DNA from: Blastobasis lacticolella
Lineage: Eukaryota > Arthropoda > Insecta > Lepidoptera > Blastobasidae
Assembly (NCBI GenBank): GCA_905147135.1
Contig: LR990050.1
Coordinates: 13,762,001-13,826,000 of the forward strand
Direction: 5' to 3'
DNA length: 64,000 bases
Positions 1 to 10,979 of this stretch are shown piece by piece. The position numbers and the translations under genes were made by a program. The notes under the pieces were generated by a model. The model was not told the origin of the DNA. It was given only the letters and a program-made list of their open reading frames with translations, and made no database searches. Position 1 is the first letter of the stretch, and each line of letters begins with the position of its first letter.

Positions 1-854
1 GAGACTTGTAGACTTTGGTGTACTTAACCGCGGCTTGTGGAAATGTAAATTGTGCGCAACTGGGATTAGGCTCCGCCCGCCATGCTAATTACGGCCCCCA
101 TCGCGAATTAGCAAATGATATCTTAACGACACGAAAATTTGCGAGCAGTAGCTCTTGTCACTTTTAAAGTTGTTGAGATTGAAAATCGTGACAATTATTA
201 TATTATTACGAATTTTATCATATTATCTACAAATGCTAATAAACGATTAGAGTAAGAAAGTAGAGCTAGTGGTTGTTATTGGAAGTAAACATTAGGATAT
301 CAACATCTTAATTATCTTCGCAGCCGTTCGCTTAAATTTGGGCAATCTGCGTTTCCGCGAGAGCTTCAGTTAATTTGGGATAAATTATAATTTATGCTAT
401 AGCATAGGTATATTAAATAGGTAAGGTAAAACTATCAATGTTCCCAATTTCGATCATACCCAATTTTTAAGTGTTTGGATAACAAATAAATATCCAAGCA
501 TATAAACGTTCACATTTATAATCATACACTTAGTTGATTTCATTATCTTAAACGTTACGTCTATACTTAGGTATCTTTAAATCATTGTCATAATTTCAAG
601 TATATAGCTGCATCGCGACGTTATTCACAAACGCCTACCTATTCTTTGAATATGGTCTGAAAACTTGTTAATGCTATTAGGGGAAACAGCGGAGGCGTTA
701 AGCTGCAACCTTAATTCTACTTATGAAACTTTGGCGCGGAGCTTCGTCTGCGCCGGCATGGTTTTAAAACTATCATACTTGAACATCCCCTTATCATCAC
801 GTAGGTAAATATATTCTAAGATTGTCGTTAAATGAAGTGATCTAATAGGTGTAC
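1..854. other. Noncoding, no gene seen
   Basis: No supported reading frame. Mostly AT-rich sequence. Positions 60-130 are distinctly GC-richer and hold the 11-mer AGGCTCCGCCC (68-78), which recurs at 29738-29748, and TAATTA-type sites. It could be a regulatory or conserved noncoding element, but that is inference from composition only. Confidence 0.4.
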
Positions 855-945
855 AGTTTGAAGGTGGTAGGACTCTATCAAGCCTGAGGAGTCCGCCTGG
901 GTGAGTACCACCACCTTATGTTTTTCTGCCACCAAGCCTAAAAAT
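855..945 (+). repeat. Dispersed repeat family F, fragment
   Basis: The stretch with GGTAGGACTCT, a CCTGGGTGAGTACCACC-like core and TTTCTGCCACCAAGC resembles the start of the longer copy at 3290-3545. This layout (ggtaggactct, taccaccgcc, tttctgccgc) is a frequent dispersed repeat in moth and butterfly genomes. Only the head is preserved here. Confidence 0.5.
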
Positions 946-1002
946 CTTTAAAGAAATTAGTAAATAATATATAAGGTTCATAAATCTGATATTGTGCTGA
1001 AG

Positions 1003-1140
1003 TAGAGGGTGGCTAGTCATATCTTCAGGCTATCTGATGGTCGATGGAGCCGACTCGTGTCAAAGTGGAGCCCGCTTAGGTAATCGTAGTGAGACGTCCT
1101 GTAGCACAATGGACCGACGACCTTAGAAAAGGCATAGAGA
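1003..1140 (+). pseudogene. RTE-type LINE C-terminal remnant
   Basis: Two frames together give the RTE C-terminal signature: a segment reading SHIFRLSDGRWS (about 1006-1060), then after a frame change RRPVAQWTDDLRKGIE (about 1092-1140). The copy at 8127-9853 has the matching AGHIARRTDGRWG and GRPPTRRTDDL. The remnant is frameshifted, has a stop between the two blocks and is too short to be functional. It belongs to a different, older subfamily than the 8.1-kb element. Confidence 0.6.
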
Positions 1141-1807
1141 AAAAAATGGATACAGGAGAGAAAAAGGAAGGTACAAAAATGGAAGCAGTCCAGTTGGACT
1201 TTTTGAGGGATGGCCTGACTCGGCGAACCACAATACTAAGTAGGCTGTTTGATTGTTATCACTTATGTAATGGTTGAACCTTCCTTTATTGGGCTTGATT
1301 TTATGTCATTACAAAGGAACTTCTTGCAAGAAAAGTGTGAGGACGACGAAGATAATCATGGATGAAAAAAAGATGGAAAAAGTCAAGGAGGCCTAGTACT
1401 ATGAATAGTTTTATGAACTACACTGACAAAATCCAAGTCTTAGGAGAGATCAAACCTAACATTTGATTTATAACTATTAAACGAAACGACAAAAAATAAA
1501 GCTCAGCGCTTATAAGAAAATAAATCCTTTATTTTTTAAGTTGATGCAGTTAATTTATCACAAACAATTGGCCGTTACACATGCACCCACGACTTTCACC
1601 TACCGATGCGACCGGTGCAACACAATAATTACTTCTTTCCCACACCACCAAAAATTTTTAATTCCTCCGAAAAATGCGTTCAATAATATTTTAATAAAGC
1701 ATATACTACTACAAAATCAATGTCCCAATACTCCTAAAGGTAAATGACAGTGGTCGGCACACAAGTCGCGACCAAACTAAAAACGCAGATAATGTCAAAA
1801 GTACAAA
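1141..1807. other. Noncoding; likely 3' flank of the protease homologue
   Basis: No supported gene. For the minus-strand gene ending at 1808 this is the 3' untranslated and downstream region. On the minus strand there is an ATTAAA at 1694-1689 and an AATAAA at 1533-1528. Either could be its polyadenylation signal; I cannot tell which. Confidence 0.35.
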
Positions 1808-4102
1808 TTAAAGGACGCAAAACAATGCTATGGCACTGGCCCACCATTGGTAGACCGAGCATTGCGCAGTGGCGGCGCTGCGCGAGTAGCGCGACCGAAC
1901 GCGGTCTTGACGGGCCTCCAAGCTGGGTCGCCGCAAATCTGTCTCATCATCACTCGAAGCCAGCGGCTTGGTGTCTGGCTTCAACTTCCTCACCCATATG
2001 TCGGTCTCCAGCGCCGGCTTCGCCTCCGTTGACGTAGATACCGACGAATCCATCGCCGCGAAAATAGTTGTGGTCGTCGTCGCCTTCGTCGTTGTGGACT
2101 CACTTGTTGTGCTAGGTAGTTTGGTCGACGACTCATCTATGTCCTCCATTAAGGCGATAGGAGGCGATAATTCTTCAACGGTAGACAGTAGCGACAGAAG
2201 CGACTCAGATTCGGTTGAGACGCTGCTAGATTCAGTGTTTTCGGCATCAGTTGTGGTGACATCATCAGATAATTCTCCAGATTCGTTTGTACTTTCGTTC
2301 GTTGTATCCGTTGTCTCGCTCGGCGTATCGGTTGATAATTCGGTCGGTTCCTGGGTTGTATCGAGCGATTGTGATGGTGACAAATTTTCAATGGCGACCG
2401 ACACGGTTACCGTTCCTGGCACTGTAGACCCTCCTACGACTGTTGTAAGTGCTGGATCTTTATTGGTAACGGAACAGGTATTCGTACAATAATCTGAATA
2501 ACATCCGTCTTTAGTGGCACAAGAAATTAAGGTTTCCCAAGGGACCAGAAGTTGATAGAGGTGAGGGGTCTTGCATTGATTCTCGACATAAGTCTGGAGG
2601 CCAACGACTTCATTATCGCAAATTAGAGGTCCGCCGCTGTTACCCTGAACAGAAAATACGAAAAGTTAATTAAATGTATCAAAAAATAAATAAATGAGCA
2701 AATTAAAAGGCTCTTAGTCTTACTTCACAATATTTGGGATCGTAACTGATCTTGGTCTCCTCGCTGTCGATAGCGCACATCATTGTAGATTCACTGAATT
2801 TCTGGCCGCAGGTATCCATCTTGGCTGGTAACAGATCAACATTCATCTCCATCAGCACCTTATCTTCGGTGAAGTTTCCGAATCGTTTCTATAAACAAGA
2901 GTAAAACCCTGTATCCCTCAATGTTGTACGGCGATTATATGGCCTTTAAATACTCTCGTCTAGTGTAAATTTTCACAACATTTTAGTTAATAAACTTGCT
3001 TTGATTTAAGCATGTATGAGTTGTTTATGAACAGTTACATGGTATTTAAAAGTAATTGCGATGAATATAGTGAACACTTACAGCAAAGAGAAGAATTTTG
3101 CAAGTTTTTTCACCGGGTAGCGGTTTTGGGCCAGGGTTGGTGATCCCCACTGCTGACGTCATGTTGAATGGCAGCAAGGTCTTCAGTAGCGTGATGTCAG
3201 TGAAATAATAAACGCCCACCTTGTGGACTGATGGACGTACTATTTGGATAACCTGGGCAAAAATCAACGGTTAAATAACTGTCTACGACTAGACAGCAGG
3301 TAAAACTCTTTTAAGCCTGGAGTGATACCACCGCCCTTGAGTTTCTCTCGCTAAGCAACAATGTTTGCAATGTTGTGTATTTTTTTGTTTTGCAGGCACG
3401 AGGTATATCATTTTATCCCCATACTGACAAAGAAAGAAAGAAAGAAACTAGGAAACTAAGTGTAATAATTGTCAATGTTATGTGCGACAGTTACCGCTTA
3501 CCATCAGGTGGGCTGTGTGCTCGTTGGTCACTGCGCAGAATAATAAAAAACAAGCTGACTATACAAAACACTTGTCACACTTGCAAGTATAGCACAGATG
3601 GTAGTTCAAACGCATTATATTATTGTTAGTTAGTAAATATTTTTGTTTAGTTCTTGTTTTTAATGACAATAGCATTCACCTCTCTCTCTTGTTCGTCTTC
3701 ATCTTCATTCAGCGTGAAGTTGGGGTCGATGGAGATTGCGCCTAATCTAGCCAACAGGGTTTTTCGTGGGAAGCCAAGGGGTGTATGGTCGTGGTGTGTA
3801 CTGTGATCCACTGCGGCGCTGACCAGCCAGTTTGTACGGATCAAAACTGCGCCATGAAGGAACCTCGCACCATTAGAGTCCACTACGGATTCATCGGGGT
3901 AATATAAGAAGGCCTGCAAATTGAAAACTGTCAGGCACAGGATGTAAACAAATGGGATATAATTGACTAATCATGGTCCAAATCGACAGAGAACTGACTG
4001 AAATAGAGATGATGTAAAATATCCAACTCACCATATAGTTGTATATGCCTCGTTTAACTTCATTCTCTCCTTCAGCAAAAACTGCCTTATTCAAAAATAT
4101 AA
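1808..4102 (-). CDS. Serine protease homologue (S1 fold) with Ser/Thr-rich tail, 5' end missing
   Basis: Five exons join with conserved GT-AG sites and keep one frame: 4102-4032, 3913-3680, 3252-3082, 2888-2724 and 2644-1808 (stop). Together they encode about 491 residues. S1 hallmarks are seen in order: a KRGIYNYM segment near the expected mature N-terminus, WLVSAAVDHS at the His loop, FTDITLLKT (Asp102 kept), a Cys168/Cys182-like pair, then YCEGNSGGPL (Ser195 kept, Asp194 changed to Asn). The catalytic His57 position is Val. Both partners of the usual Cys42-Cys58 bridge are gone (His and Asp). The S1-pocket position 189 is Lys. It should therefore be catalytically dead: a serine protease homologue. 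After the domain comes a short Cys-rich stretch, about 180 residues very rich in Ser, Thr and Glu, and a hydrophobic end (WWASAIALFCVL) that could be a GPI signal or membrane anchor. The signal-peptide exon lies upstream and was not identified. The first exon shown starts two bases into a codon. Confidence 0.85.
3290..3545 (+). repeat. Dispersed repeat family F, inside an intron
   Basis: Lies in the 427-bp intron between the His-loop and Asp-loop exons of the protease homologue, on the opposite strand. It starts with the same head as 855-945 (taccaccgcc, tttctctcgctaagcaacaatg) and ends with a GCGACAGTTACCGCTTACCATC-type tail shared with other lepidopteran SINE-like repeats. It includes an (AAAG)n tract at about 3430-3448. 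It probably accounts for this being the longest intron of the set. Confidence 0.5.
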
Positions 4103-5534
4103 CTGAAACACAACGGTTGGTTTTCAAAAGAAACTAAAGTTTGGTATTTCTCGTCATCAGGTGACAGTACCAGGTACGACACTTGGTTTTTGGTCAAGTA
4201 TTGGCACAAATCAAACTATATTTCTAATTTCAACATGGAAACGTTTTACCACCTTAATAATATATTTATAGCTTACCACAGAAAAGTGTTAACAAAGAAT
4301 GTATTTGCATATTTTTAAAAATACATATATTTCTATAAAATTTGATATTTGGTAGACGAACCATCAGTAATTTGACAACATAGGTTTCAAAAGAAGAATA
4401 CGAATTCATACGCAATGTTTTTTTAATTCTCCTGCCAGGTAAGAAAGAGATCGGTAATGAAATCAAAGAGGACAAACGACACGGGCCTTCTTGAACCCTC
4501 AGGGTGAATTTAAAAGAACCATCGCTCTTTTACGTAAACGCTGTCGTAAAAAGCGAATTAGTCTAGTCACGTCCCTTTATTTTTCTCCGCTATCTGTAAC
4601 AAAGTTGAGCGCCGAGTCGAGTTAAAGGCATTAATCAGAATCGTATCCAAGCTGAGATGTATTATCCCCAATAAAGAGGAAAGAATGAGTTTGCCAATTT
4701 AGAACGCGTGTTTTACAGATAGCGCGGAGGGATGACTCCGGGAAACACCTAATTATTCATGTAAGGGGTGTTTAAGAGGCCGTATTAATACGCTCGGGGC
4801 GACGCCGCCGCCGCAGTCGGTCGACTTTTAAAAAATATGCTTAGAATAAAAAGCCGTTTATTTTAAAATAGCGGGACGGGAACACGGCTTGGGCGGGAGC
4901 GGCATCGAGTCAGGCTCCGCGTCTTTGCTGTTTTAAACCGGATCGATGCATAAAACATTCGTCCGTTTCTAACAAAGGCATAAATACCGTCCAGAATATG
5001 AAAATGTTTCCTAATAAAGTACTGTTGGCCGTCGAAGTTTACTATTTTGCGAATTAACTGGCCTAGACGGCGTTAAATCGTGTGGTATAGTGACAAAGTC
5101 GTTTACATTTTACCTGGCAGAATGAAAGGGTAAGGAGGGACACTAACGCCACGATATCGCCCATAAATGAGTGGTAAGATTGCGCCCGGACCGCTGCTGA
5201 TGCGGCGACGTCAGAACGACTTGCTCACACTGCGATTACCCGACCAATTTAAGATGACCCCGCATAATGTTGGCGATTCGCTTGGTGCGGTTTTATCCCC
5301 GTAGCGATTGTAAAACGGCGGGTGTCCACGGACAATGGCGCTGCCGTAACGACCGGAATGAACGAGCTACGTGTTTTGGCGGCTCCCCGCAATTGCTTTA
5401 CAGTTCCTCAAGTAGCTTTAAAGTGAACAATTACTTGTTTCTTTTACACAGATTGGAAGACAATGTTGTTTATAGTACTAGATTTAGATTACTGAACAAG
5501 ATCAGGTGTAAACATTTGGATTACAGATCAGTTT
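4103..5534. other. Upstream/intronic DNA of the protease homologue; no exon resolved
   Basis: The missing 5' exon(s) should lie here or further right. I found no convincing signal-peptide exon. Positions 4600-4960 are GC-richer and low in recognisable repeats, with CGCCGCCGCCG (4804) and AGGCTCCGCG (4914), and may be conserved noncoding sequence. No other gene is supported. Confidence 0.4.
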
Positions 5535-5725
5535 GAAGGATAAGGTAGCCAGCGCAATTACAGACATGAGACATTTCATCTTAGTACTTACAGTGACCAA
5601 CACACCTGTGGTTTTAGATTTTTGTTACCTGCAACATAAATGCATGAATCGTAGACGTTATGGGCGACAGATACTGCATATATTCGGGTAGGCTGTCCAA
5701 TCATTTGTCACTAAAAAGAAAAATT
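5535..5725 (+). repeat. Dispersed repeat family G
   Basis: Matches 46868-47046 along its length: GTAGCCAGCGCAATTACAG, a GGCATTTCATCTTAGT-like block, TGCCTGCAAC/TACCTGCAAC, ATGCATGAATC and a GGGCGACAG tail followed by TTTGTCACT. The core (agccagcgcaattacaggcac) is a frequent dispersed repeat in Lepidoptera. It is noncoding, and no target duplication was found. Confidence 0.6.
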
Positions 5726-8113
5726 CATTAGATGTGAGGTCTGGTCTTAGTACAAGTAAAAGAAAAAAATATTTTTTGCGGTTGGTCAATTTAAATTATA
5801 TTTCTTACAATATTGAAAACTTGTTCGAACTTTGAATCTTTGAATATTAATTTGAGCACCACATAAAAATATTTTGAAATGTTAATTAGTTCGGAACCGT
5901 CAAGGCCTGAGTTTTAGTCACACTCTGGCTATTTTTCGTTCCTTTAAAATCAGATATCGTGAATTTAAAAAATTTCATAAGTCGTAATGCGCGTACCAAA
6001 ACACTGTAAGCGTGTATTGGCTTTTCAATAAATCAATAATTGTCACTGGCACATAGAGGAGACTGGGGCTTGTGGTAACGGGGGTAACAGCAACAGTGGG
6101 TTTTCTCGGTGATTACAAATTGTATTGATTCTAACCTGGTAGCAACCAGGTTTCATCTAAGTAGCATAAATAGTTATATAGATACATATCGCCTTTTTTA
6201 TGTACGGGTAGGCAGAGAGACCATTGTTGGCATTGTTCTACTTCCTGACAAAAACCTCTCTCGCTTCCTTCACATTCTTCAACCCTTTTTATACATTCTT
6301 GTCATTTTAGGGTACTTTTGACCTGATATTTCTTAAAAATATCTCAGATTTTTTTATTTTTACGAACGCATTTGATTATTAAATACTAAATCGAGTTCAG
6401 TCAAGGGCCTTGTCAAGCGTGTCACTTCAGTAGTACTTAACTTGCTTAGGTACAGGTACATACATGAAATAGGAAAATGATTTCATCATCAGAGTGCCCT
6501 GGACGACGGTGATTACTTACTATCATGTAGACTTGTAGCATCCTTAGATAATAAAACAATTGACAATAACTCCATACCATACTAACTAATAGAAGCTTAA
6601 ATATTCATGCTCTTAAACAACAAGGACATTTCTGAAAAATATTCTAACTAGCCCAAATCTCCCCTAAGCTCTGCCTGTTACAGAACAGGCAGGAGTTCAG
6701 ATTTCGCACGCGAGAAAGTTCGCAAGAGAATTCCGCCGTTTAACAGTCGCGGAGTTCGCCGGCTTACCGCCTCGCCTAGACGGCACACAACGGAGTGATA
6801 TGAATATTAAACGGTCCAAGAATTACGAGATTTATTCGACGATTCGAAACTTTGCTTCCCGTCCCGCGCACTTAAATGAATGTTTAACATTATCAGCGCA
6901 CTTTTAGGGAGTCGTCGAGTCCCCTGAACAACTGGAAAACTTTGATAGAGACGGCTCTCCGGCGATTAATACTGGCGCGTGCGAAGGTGGACTGAATCCA
7001 TAATGGGAAGGGGTGCACGGGCTAAGCTTGTATAAATGAGCCTAGGTAAGTATATGTGTGCCTGAGTTATAGTAAATAATTATAACGTTACTAAGCATGG
7101 CTCATTGGTATCATTGTAACTTGTTTTGTGATTATATTTAAAACTATTTTCGCAGGTGGGGCAATACCGGGACCTTAAGCTTTTACTGTGTCTAGATTTG
7201 CTCCAGTTGGACAAAATTCAATAAAAAATTGGCATGACTACATACACTTATATTCTAACGAAACCTTAATCAATTAATTTATGGATTAATTCAATACGCG
7301 CACTTACGCTACACGCGCGGGCGAAGCGACCTTGGTCGAGCGTCCGACCACGTCCCCCGTACCTAAAAGCAACTTTATTTTATACCGCGTAAAGATTAGT
7401 ATCAACTGCCACTGACGGTTGGTCGTCTCCAGCCAAAACGGAACGTCTGTTACTAGTTTAAGTAACTTCAACGAACTCTGGAGAGGAACTGCGGCGTGCG
7501 GAGCTGCAGCGGCACCGCCGATCTCGAATCGCATGATACCAGCCCTCTGGAATGACGTCACAACATGCATTTCGGATATTCTGTAACGTCATTCCGGCGT
7601 GTACCGTGAGCGGCGCGGGCGGGCGGCGGCAGGCGGCGCGACGCGACGCATTGTCCGCAACGCCATTTCCGCGCAGCATTGAACCTCACTTTATTGAATT
7701 TGATTTACGCGCCAATTTTTGTAGGCTTCGGTTTTTATTAACTGACCTCGGTGCCGATGTAAACTTAATTGAATCCGCCGACAAAAGGCATCAAATGAAA
7801 AGAGCGTCCGCCGGTGTGCGATGCAGATTATAATAGGTTTCACGAATTTGCATCGGCTTTAAGTTACCCGATATTGGATTTTTGCATAGTGGTCGTTCGG
7901 CCTGTTGGTTTCGATGCGTATGAAATGCGATATCTAGTTCAGATGTTTGCTTTTAGCGTTGCCCTGGAGTTTTAAATATGAATGTAAATTTAACAAACAT
8001 GCTATTGATCTTGCGATAAAAAGCTTTAATCCCGGAGTGAGTCTAAAAATCTTTGTAAAATATAATATCTCTATCTTGGATGTATTTCGCTGTATTTAAA
8101 TATATATTAGATA
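5726..8113. other. Noncoding, possible conserved elements
   Basis: No reading frame looks like a real exon. Two blocks (about 6690-7010 and 7300-7830) are GC-richer than their surroundings, low in repeats, and contain CpG-rich patches plus TAATT motifs. The open frames in 7300-7830 overlap on both strands and look like by-products of GC content. A polymorphism-poor, conserved noncoding role is possible but untested. Confidence 0.35.
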
Positions 8114-8126
8114 GGTACAACAGTAA
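8114..8126 (+). repeat. Target-site duplication, left copy (RTE insertion)
   Basis: GGTACAACAGTAA occurs here and again at 9854-9866, exactly bracketing the RTE element. Thirteen of 13 bases are identical. Confidence 0.9.
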
Positions 8127-9838
8127 TGCGACCAGGCTACCACAAAGCACGACCACTGGCCCTGGCTACATACAATGTCCAGACACTGCGGACCGACGAA
8201 AAGCTCGTGGAACTGGAGGAAGTGGTAAGCAGATTAAATTGGGATATTATAGGGTTATCTGAAGTCCGAAGAAAGGGGGAGGACTCGATAATCCTAAAGT
8301 CCGGAAATCTGCTTTACTTCCGGGAGGGCGACCAACTGTCCCTAGGTGGTGTCGGGTTCCTCGTCCACAAATCCCTCGTGAACAACATCGTCAAAATCGA
8401 GAGTGTGTCGTCTAGGGTAGCGTACCTTATACTCAGAATTACCAAGCGGTATTCGTTGAAGGTCATACAGGTCTACGCACCGACTTCGACTCACTCCGAC
8501 GATGAAGTGGAGGCTATGTATGAGGATATTTCTACAGCCATGCATACCTCCAAGACACACTATACCGTTGTCATGGGGGATTTCAACGCGAAACTGGGCA
8601 AACGAGGCGGAGACGAGTTGAGAGTGGGGCAATTTGGAATTGGAAGTCGGAACGCCCGTGGCCAGATGCTGGCCGGCTTTATGGAGAAGGAGGGACTCTT
8701 TATGATGAACTCATTTTTGCGGCAGGTTGTACAGAAGACCGAAGAGTATAACCGGCCATTATGCTTGGCGTTTGTGGACTATGAGAAAGCCTTCGATTCG
8801 ATCGAAACTTGGGCGGTGCTCCAGTCTCTACAGCGGTGCCAAATTGACTATCGATATATCGAAGCACTGAAGTGTTTGTACGAAAACGCCACAATGTCAG
8901 TTCGTCTCCAGGACAAGACCACAGAACCTATTCAGCTGCAGCGAGGTGTTAGACAAGGTGATGTCATATCACCGAAGTTGTTCACCGCTGCACTGGAGGA
9001 TATCTTTAGGCTTCTGGACTGGGACGGACTTGGCATCAATATTAACGGCGAGTACCTCACGCACCTCAGATTTGCTGACGATATCGTAGTCATGGCTGAA
9101 ACCCTGGAAGACTTGGGCAAAATGCTCGATGACCTCTGTAGTGCCTCTCAACAAGTAGGTCTTAAAATGAACATGGACAAGACGAAAATTATGTCGAATG
9201 TCCATGTTGTGCCTACTCCAGTGACAGTTGGAGGCACTCCACTTGAAGTTGTTGACGACTATACATACCTAGGACAAATAGTCCGGCTAGGTAGGTCCAA
9301 TTTCGAGAAAGAGGTCAATCGACGAATCCAACTCGGTTGGGCAGCGTTCGGGAAGCTACGCCACATATTTTCGTCCCAATTACCGCAGTGTCTCAAGACG
9401 AAGGTCTTTGACCAATGTGTGTTGCCAGTGATGACTTACGGATCTGAAACGTGGCCACTCACTATGGGCCTTATAAGAAAGCTCACTGTTGCCCAAAGGG
9501 CAATGGAAAGAGCTATGCTCGGAGTTTCTTTGCGCGATCGAGTCAGAAATGAGGAGATCCGCAAGCGAACCAAGGTCACCGACATAGCTCTAAGGATTGC
9601 CAGACTGAAGTGGCAGTGGGCAGGGCACATAGCTCGAAGAACAGATGGCCGATGGGGCAGTAAAGTTCTCGAGTGGCGACCACGTACCGGTAGACGCAGC
9701 GTGGGTAGGCCTCCTACAAGGCGGACCGACGACCTGGTAAGGATCGCAGGTACCAGCTGGATGCGGAAAGCACAGGACCGGTCTTTGTGGAGATCTCTGG
9801 GGGAGGCCTATGTCCAGCAGTGGGCGTCTTCTGGCTGA
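8126..9838 (+). CDS. RTE endonuclease-reverse transcriptase, internally deleted (570 aa)
   Basis: The N-terminal half is the apurinic-like endonuclease: TYNVQTLRTDEK (residues 15-26), WDIIGLSEVRRK (39-50), VYAPTSTHSDDE (116-127) and GDFNAKLG (151-158). At about residue 196-200 (nt 8711-8725) the frame switches directly to reverse transcriptase: FVDYEKAFDS (motif A, 216-225), RGVRQGDVISPK (273-284) and FADDI (motif C, 316-320), then the RTE C-terminal region with AGHIARRTDGRWG and a QQWASSG end. The rest of the endonuclease, including its usual Asp-His end, and the RT finger motifs are missing, so neither enzyme should work. The frame is unbroken across the joint. The A of the first ATG is the last base of the target duplication, so the start codon arises at the insertion junction. 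Whether it is translated is unknown. Confidence 0.88.
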   Translation: MRPGYHKARPLALATYNVQTLRTDEKLVELEEVVSRLNWDIIGLSEVRRKGEDSIILKSGNLLYFREGDQLSLGGVGFLVHKSLVNNIVKIESVSSRVAYLILRITKRYSLKVIQVYAPTSTHSDDEVEAMYEDISTAMHTSKTHYTVVMGDFNAKLGKRGGDELRVGQFGIGSRNARGQMLAGFMEKEGLFMMNSFLRQVVQKTEEYNRPLCLAFVDYEKAFDSIETWAVLQSLQRCQIDYRYIEALKCLYENATMSVRLQDKTTEPIQLQRGVRQGDVISPKLFTAALEDIFRLLDWDGLGININGEYLTHLRFADDIVVMAETLEDLGKMLDDLCSASQQVGLKMNMDKTKIMSNVHVVPTPVTVGGTPLEVVDDYTYLGQIVRLGRSNFEKEVNRRIQLGWAAFGKLRHIFSSQLPQCLKTKVFDQCVLPVMTYGSETWPLTMGLIRKLTVAQRAMERAMLGVSLRDRVRNEEIRKRTKVTDIALRIARLKWQWAGHIARRTDGRWGSKVLEWRPRTGRRSVGRPPTRRTDDLVRIAGTSWMRKAQDRSLWRSLGEAYVQQWASSG

Positions 9839-9853
9839 TATGATGATGATGAT
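8127..9853 (+). mobile_element. RTE/BovB-type LINE, 5'-truncated with internal deletion
   Basis: About 1.73 kb between perfect 13-bp target duplications. The 3' end runs from the stop codon straight into a short (GATGAT)n tail, as in RTE elements, which carry a microsatellite tail rather than poly(A). The same 3' end is seen in the small copy at 31606-31771. The body codes for N-terminal endonuclease and C-terminal reverse transcriptase, but the middle is absent, so it is roughly half the size of an autonomous RTE element. The intact duplications and open frame suggest a fairly recent insertion. It is a probable non-autonomous copy moved by a related full-length element. Confidence 0.92.
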
Positions 9854-9866
9854 GGTACAACAGTAA
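9854..9866 (+). repeat. Target-site duplication, right copy (RTE insertion)
   Basis: Second copy of GGTACAACAGTAA, directly after the (GATGAT)n tail of the element. Confidence 0.9.
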
Positions 9867-10979
9867 CGCTGTTGCCTATTTTCTCGTGAACGGATGTCAT
9901 AGCCGGTTACCCTATAAATAATCAGACAACTCACTACTACGATTTCTACGACACCCACAAGACGAAGAGTAAGGTAAAATACTCTACTCTGTGGGACACA
10001 AATACACAGCTGCGTGGTATCCGGCAGAAGTACCTACTTATTAATATTGTATGTGTGATGGCGAAGGCGAAATTATTGTTGAGACAAACCTCAAAGAGGT
10101 TTACCAATATGTTGTATTAAAGATTGTAATGTTTTTGTGAATAAATAAATCTAAATCTAATCTAAGTAGAATAAAAATTTAGATACCGCTTTATTGTTAA
10201 GGATCCCAAAAATATATTTTTCTATTTAAAATTAACCTACGCCTTTACCTCTCCCTTCGGCACTCGTTATTCCAAGCCTTTATAAAGAGATACAGAATCA
10301 AATCAGACGGAACAATGGCCGTGCAATTAAACCGCGAAGCCCCGTCCCCTCCGCGAAATCTTCTTATTAATAGCTATAAGTGTAGCCAAAGATCATACTT
10401 TAGGGCACTGTGAGCTGGCTGTGTATATTCAGACTAGGTTTGGCCCGCAACTGTGTTTGCGCAGGCATCGTTAACGTAGGTATGGATCCATGATTTCCCG
10501 ATTACAAAATTTCATAGAAATCTATGATTTTCATGAGCCAATTTTGTGTTTTAGATGGCAATAGCTTGTTAGCGTCTTGTGAAGGCACAAGTCTGATTAG
10601 GAATTTCAAAAAATCAGAAATGGTTATCTATCAATCGATAGATCCACGACTTGTTCGTCAACAGAACAGTTAGTCTGTCAATGTTTTACTTACGAATGCA
10701 TGCTTTTGACCACAAATTTTCAGCACAAAGAACATTTTCATTTCGTCAAAATGATGATTGAACGTTTCGCTCTAAACATTTTTTGAGACTTGGTAATGGA
10801 ACTTTTTACTCTCGCTGTAGATACTTTCCTAGTTAGATACCAACTTAGTTAAGTTTAGTAAAACAGATATTTATTACTAGGATGGCTTTAACATACATTA
10901 AGAATTAAAATCAGATTTAATTTATTTACAATTAGAAATAAAATTAAACACTAATACTACTAAAATATTATATATTAAT
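9867..10979. other. Noncoding, with a LINE-like 3' tail near 10.1 kb
   Basis: No gene supported. At about 10070-10165 the sequence TGTATTAAAGATTGTAATG followed by AATAAATAAATCTAAATCTAA resembles the 3' untranslated end of a LINE with an (AAATCT)n tail, like 28300-28545. The remainder is AT-rich. Confidence 0.35.

Noticed and set aside
1968..2492. A 174-codon plus-strand frame rich in Val and Ser
   Set aside because: It is the reverse of the Ser/Thr-rich last exon of the minus-strand protease homologue; the low-complexity codons read as Val/Ser in antisense.
7304..7833. Three overlapping frames of 73-93 codons on both strands
   Set aside because: GC-rich DNA with few stops; no domain, no splice context, and mutual overlap.
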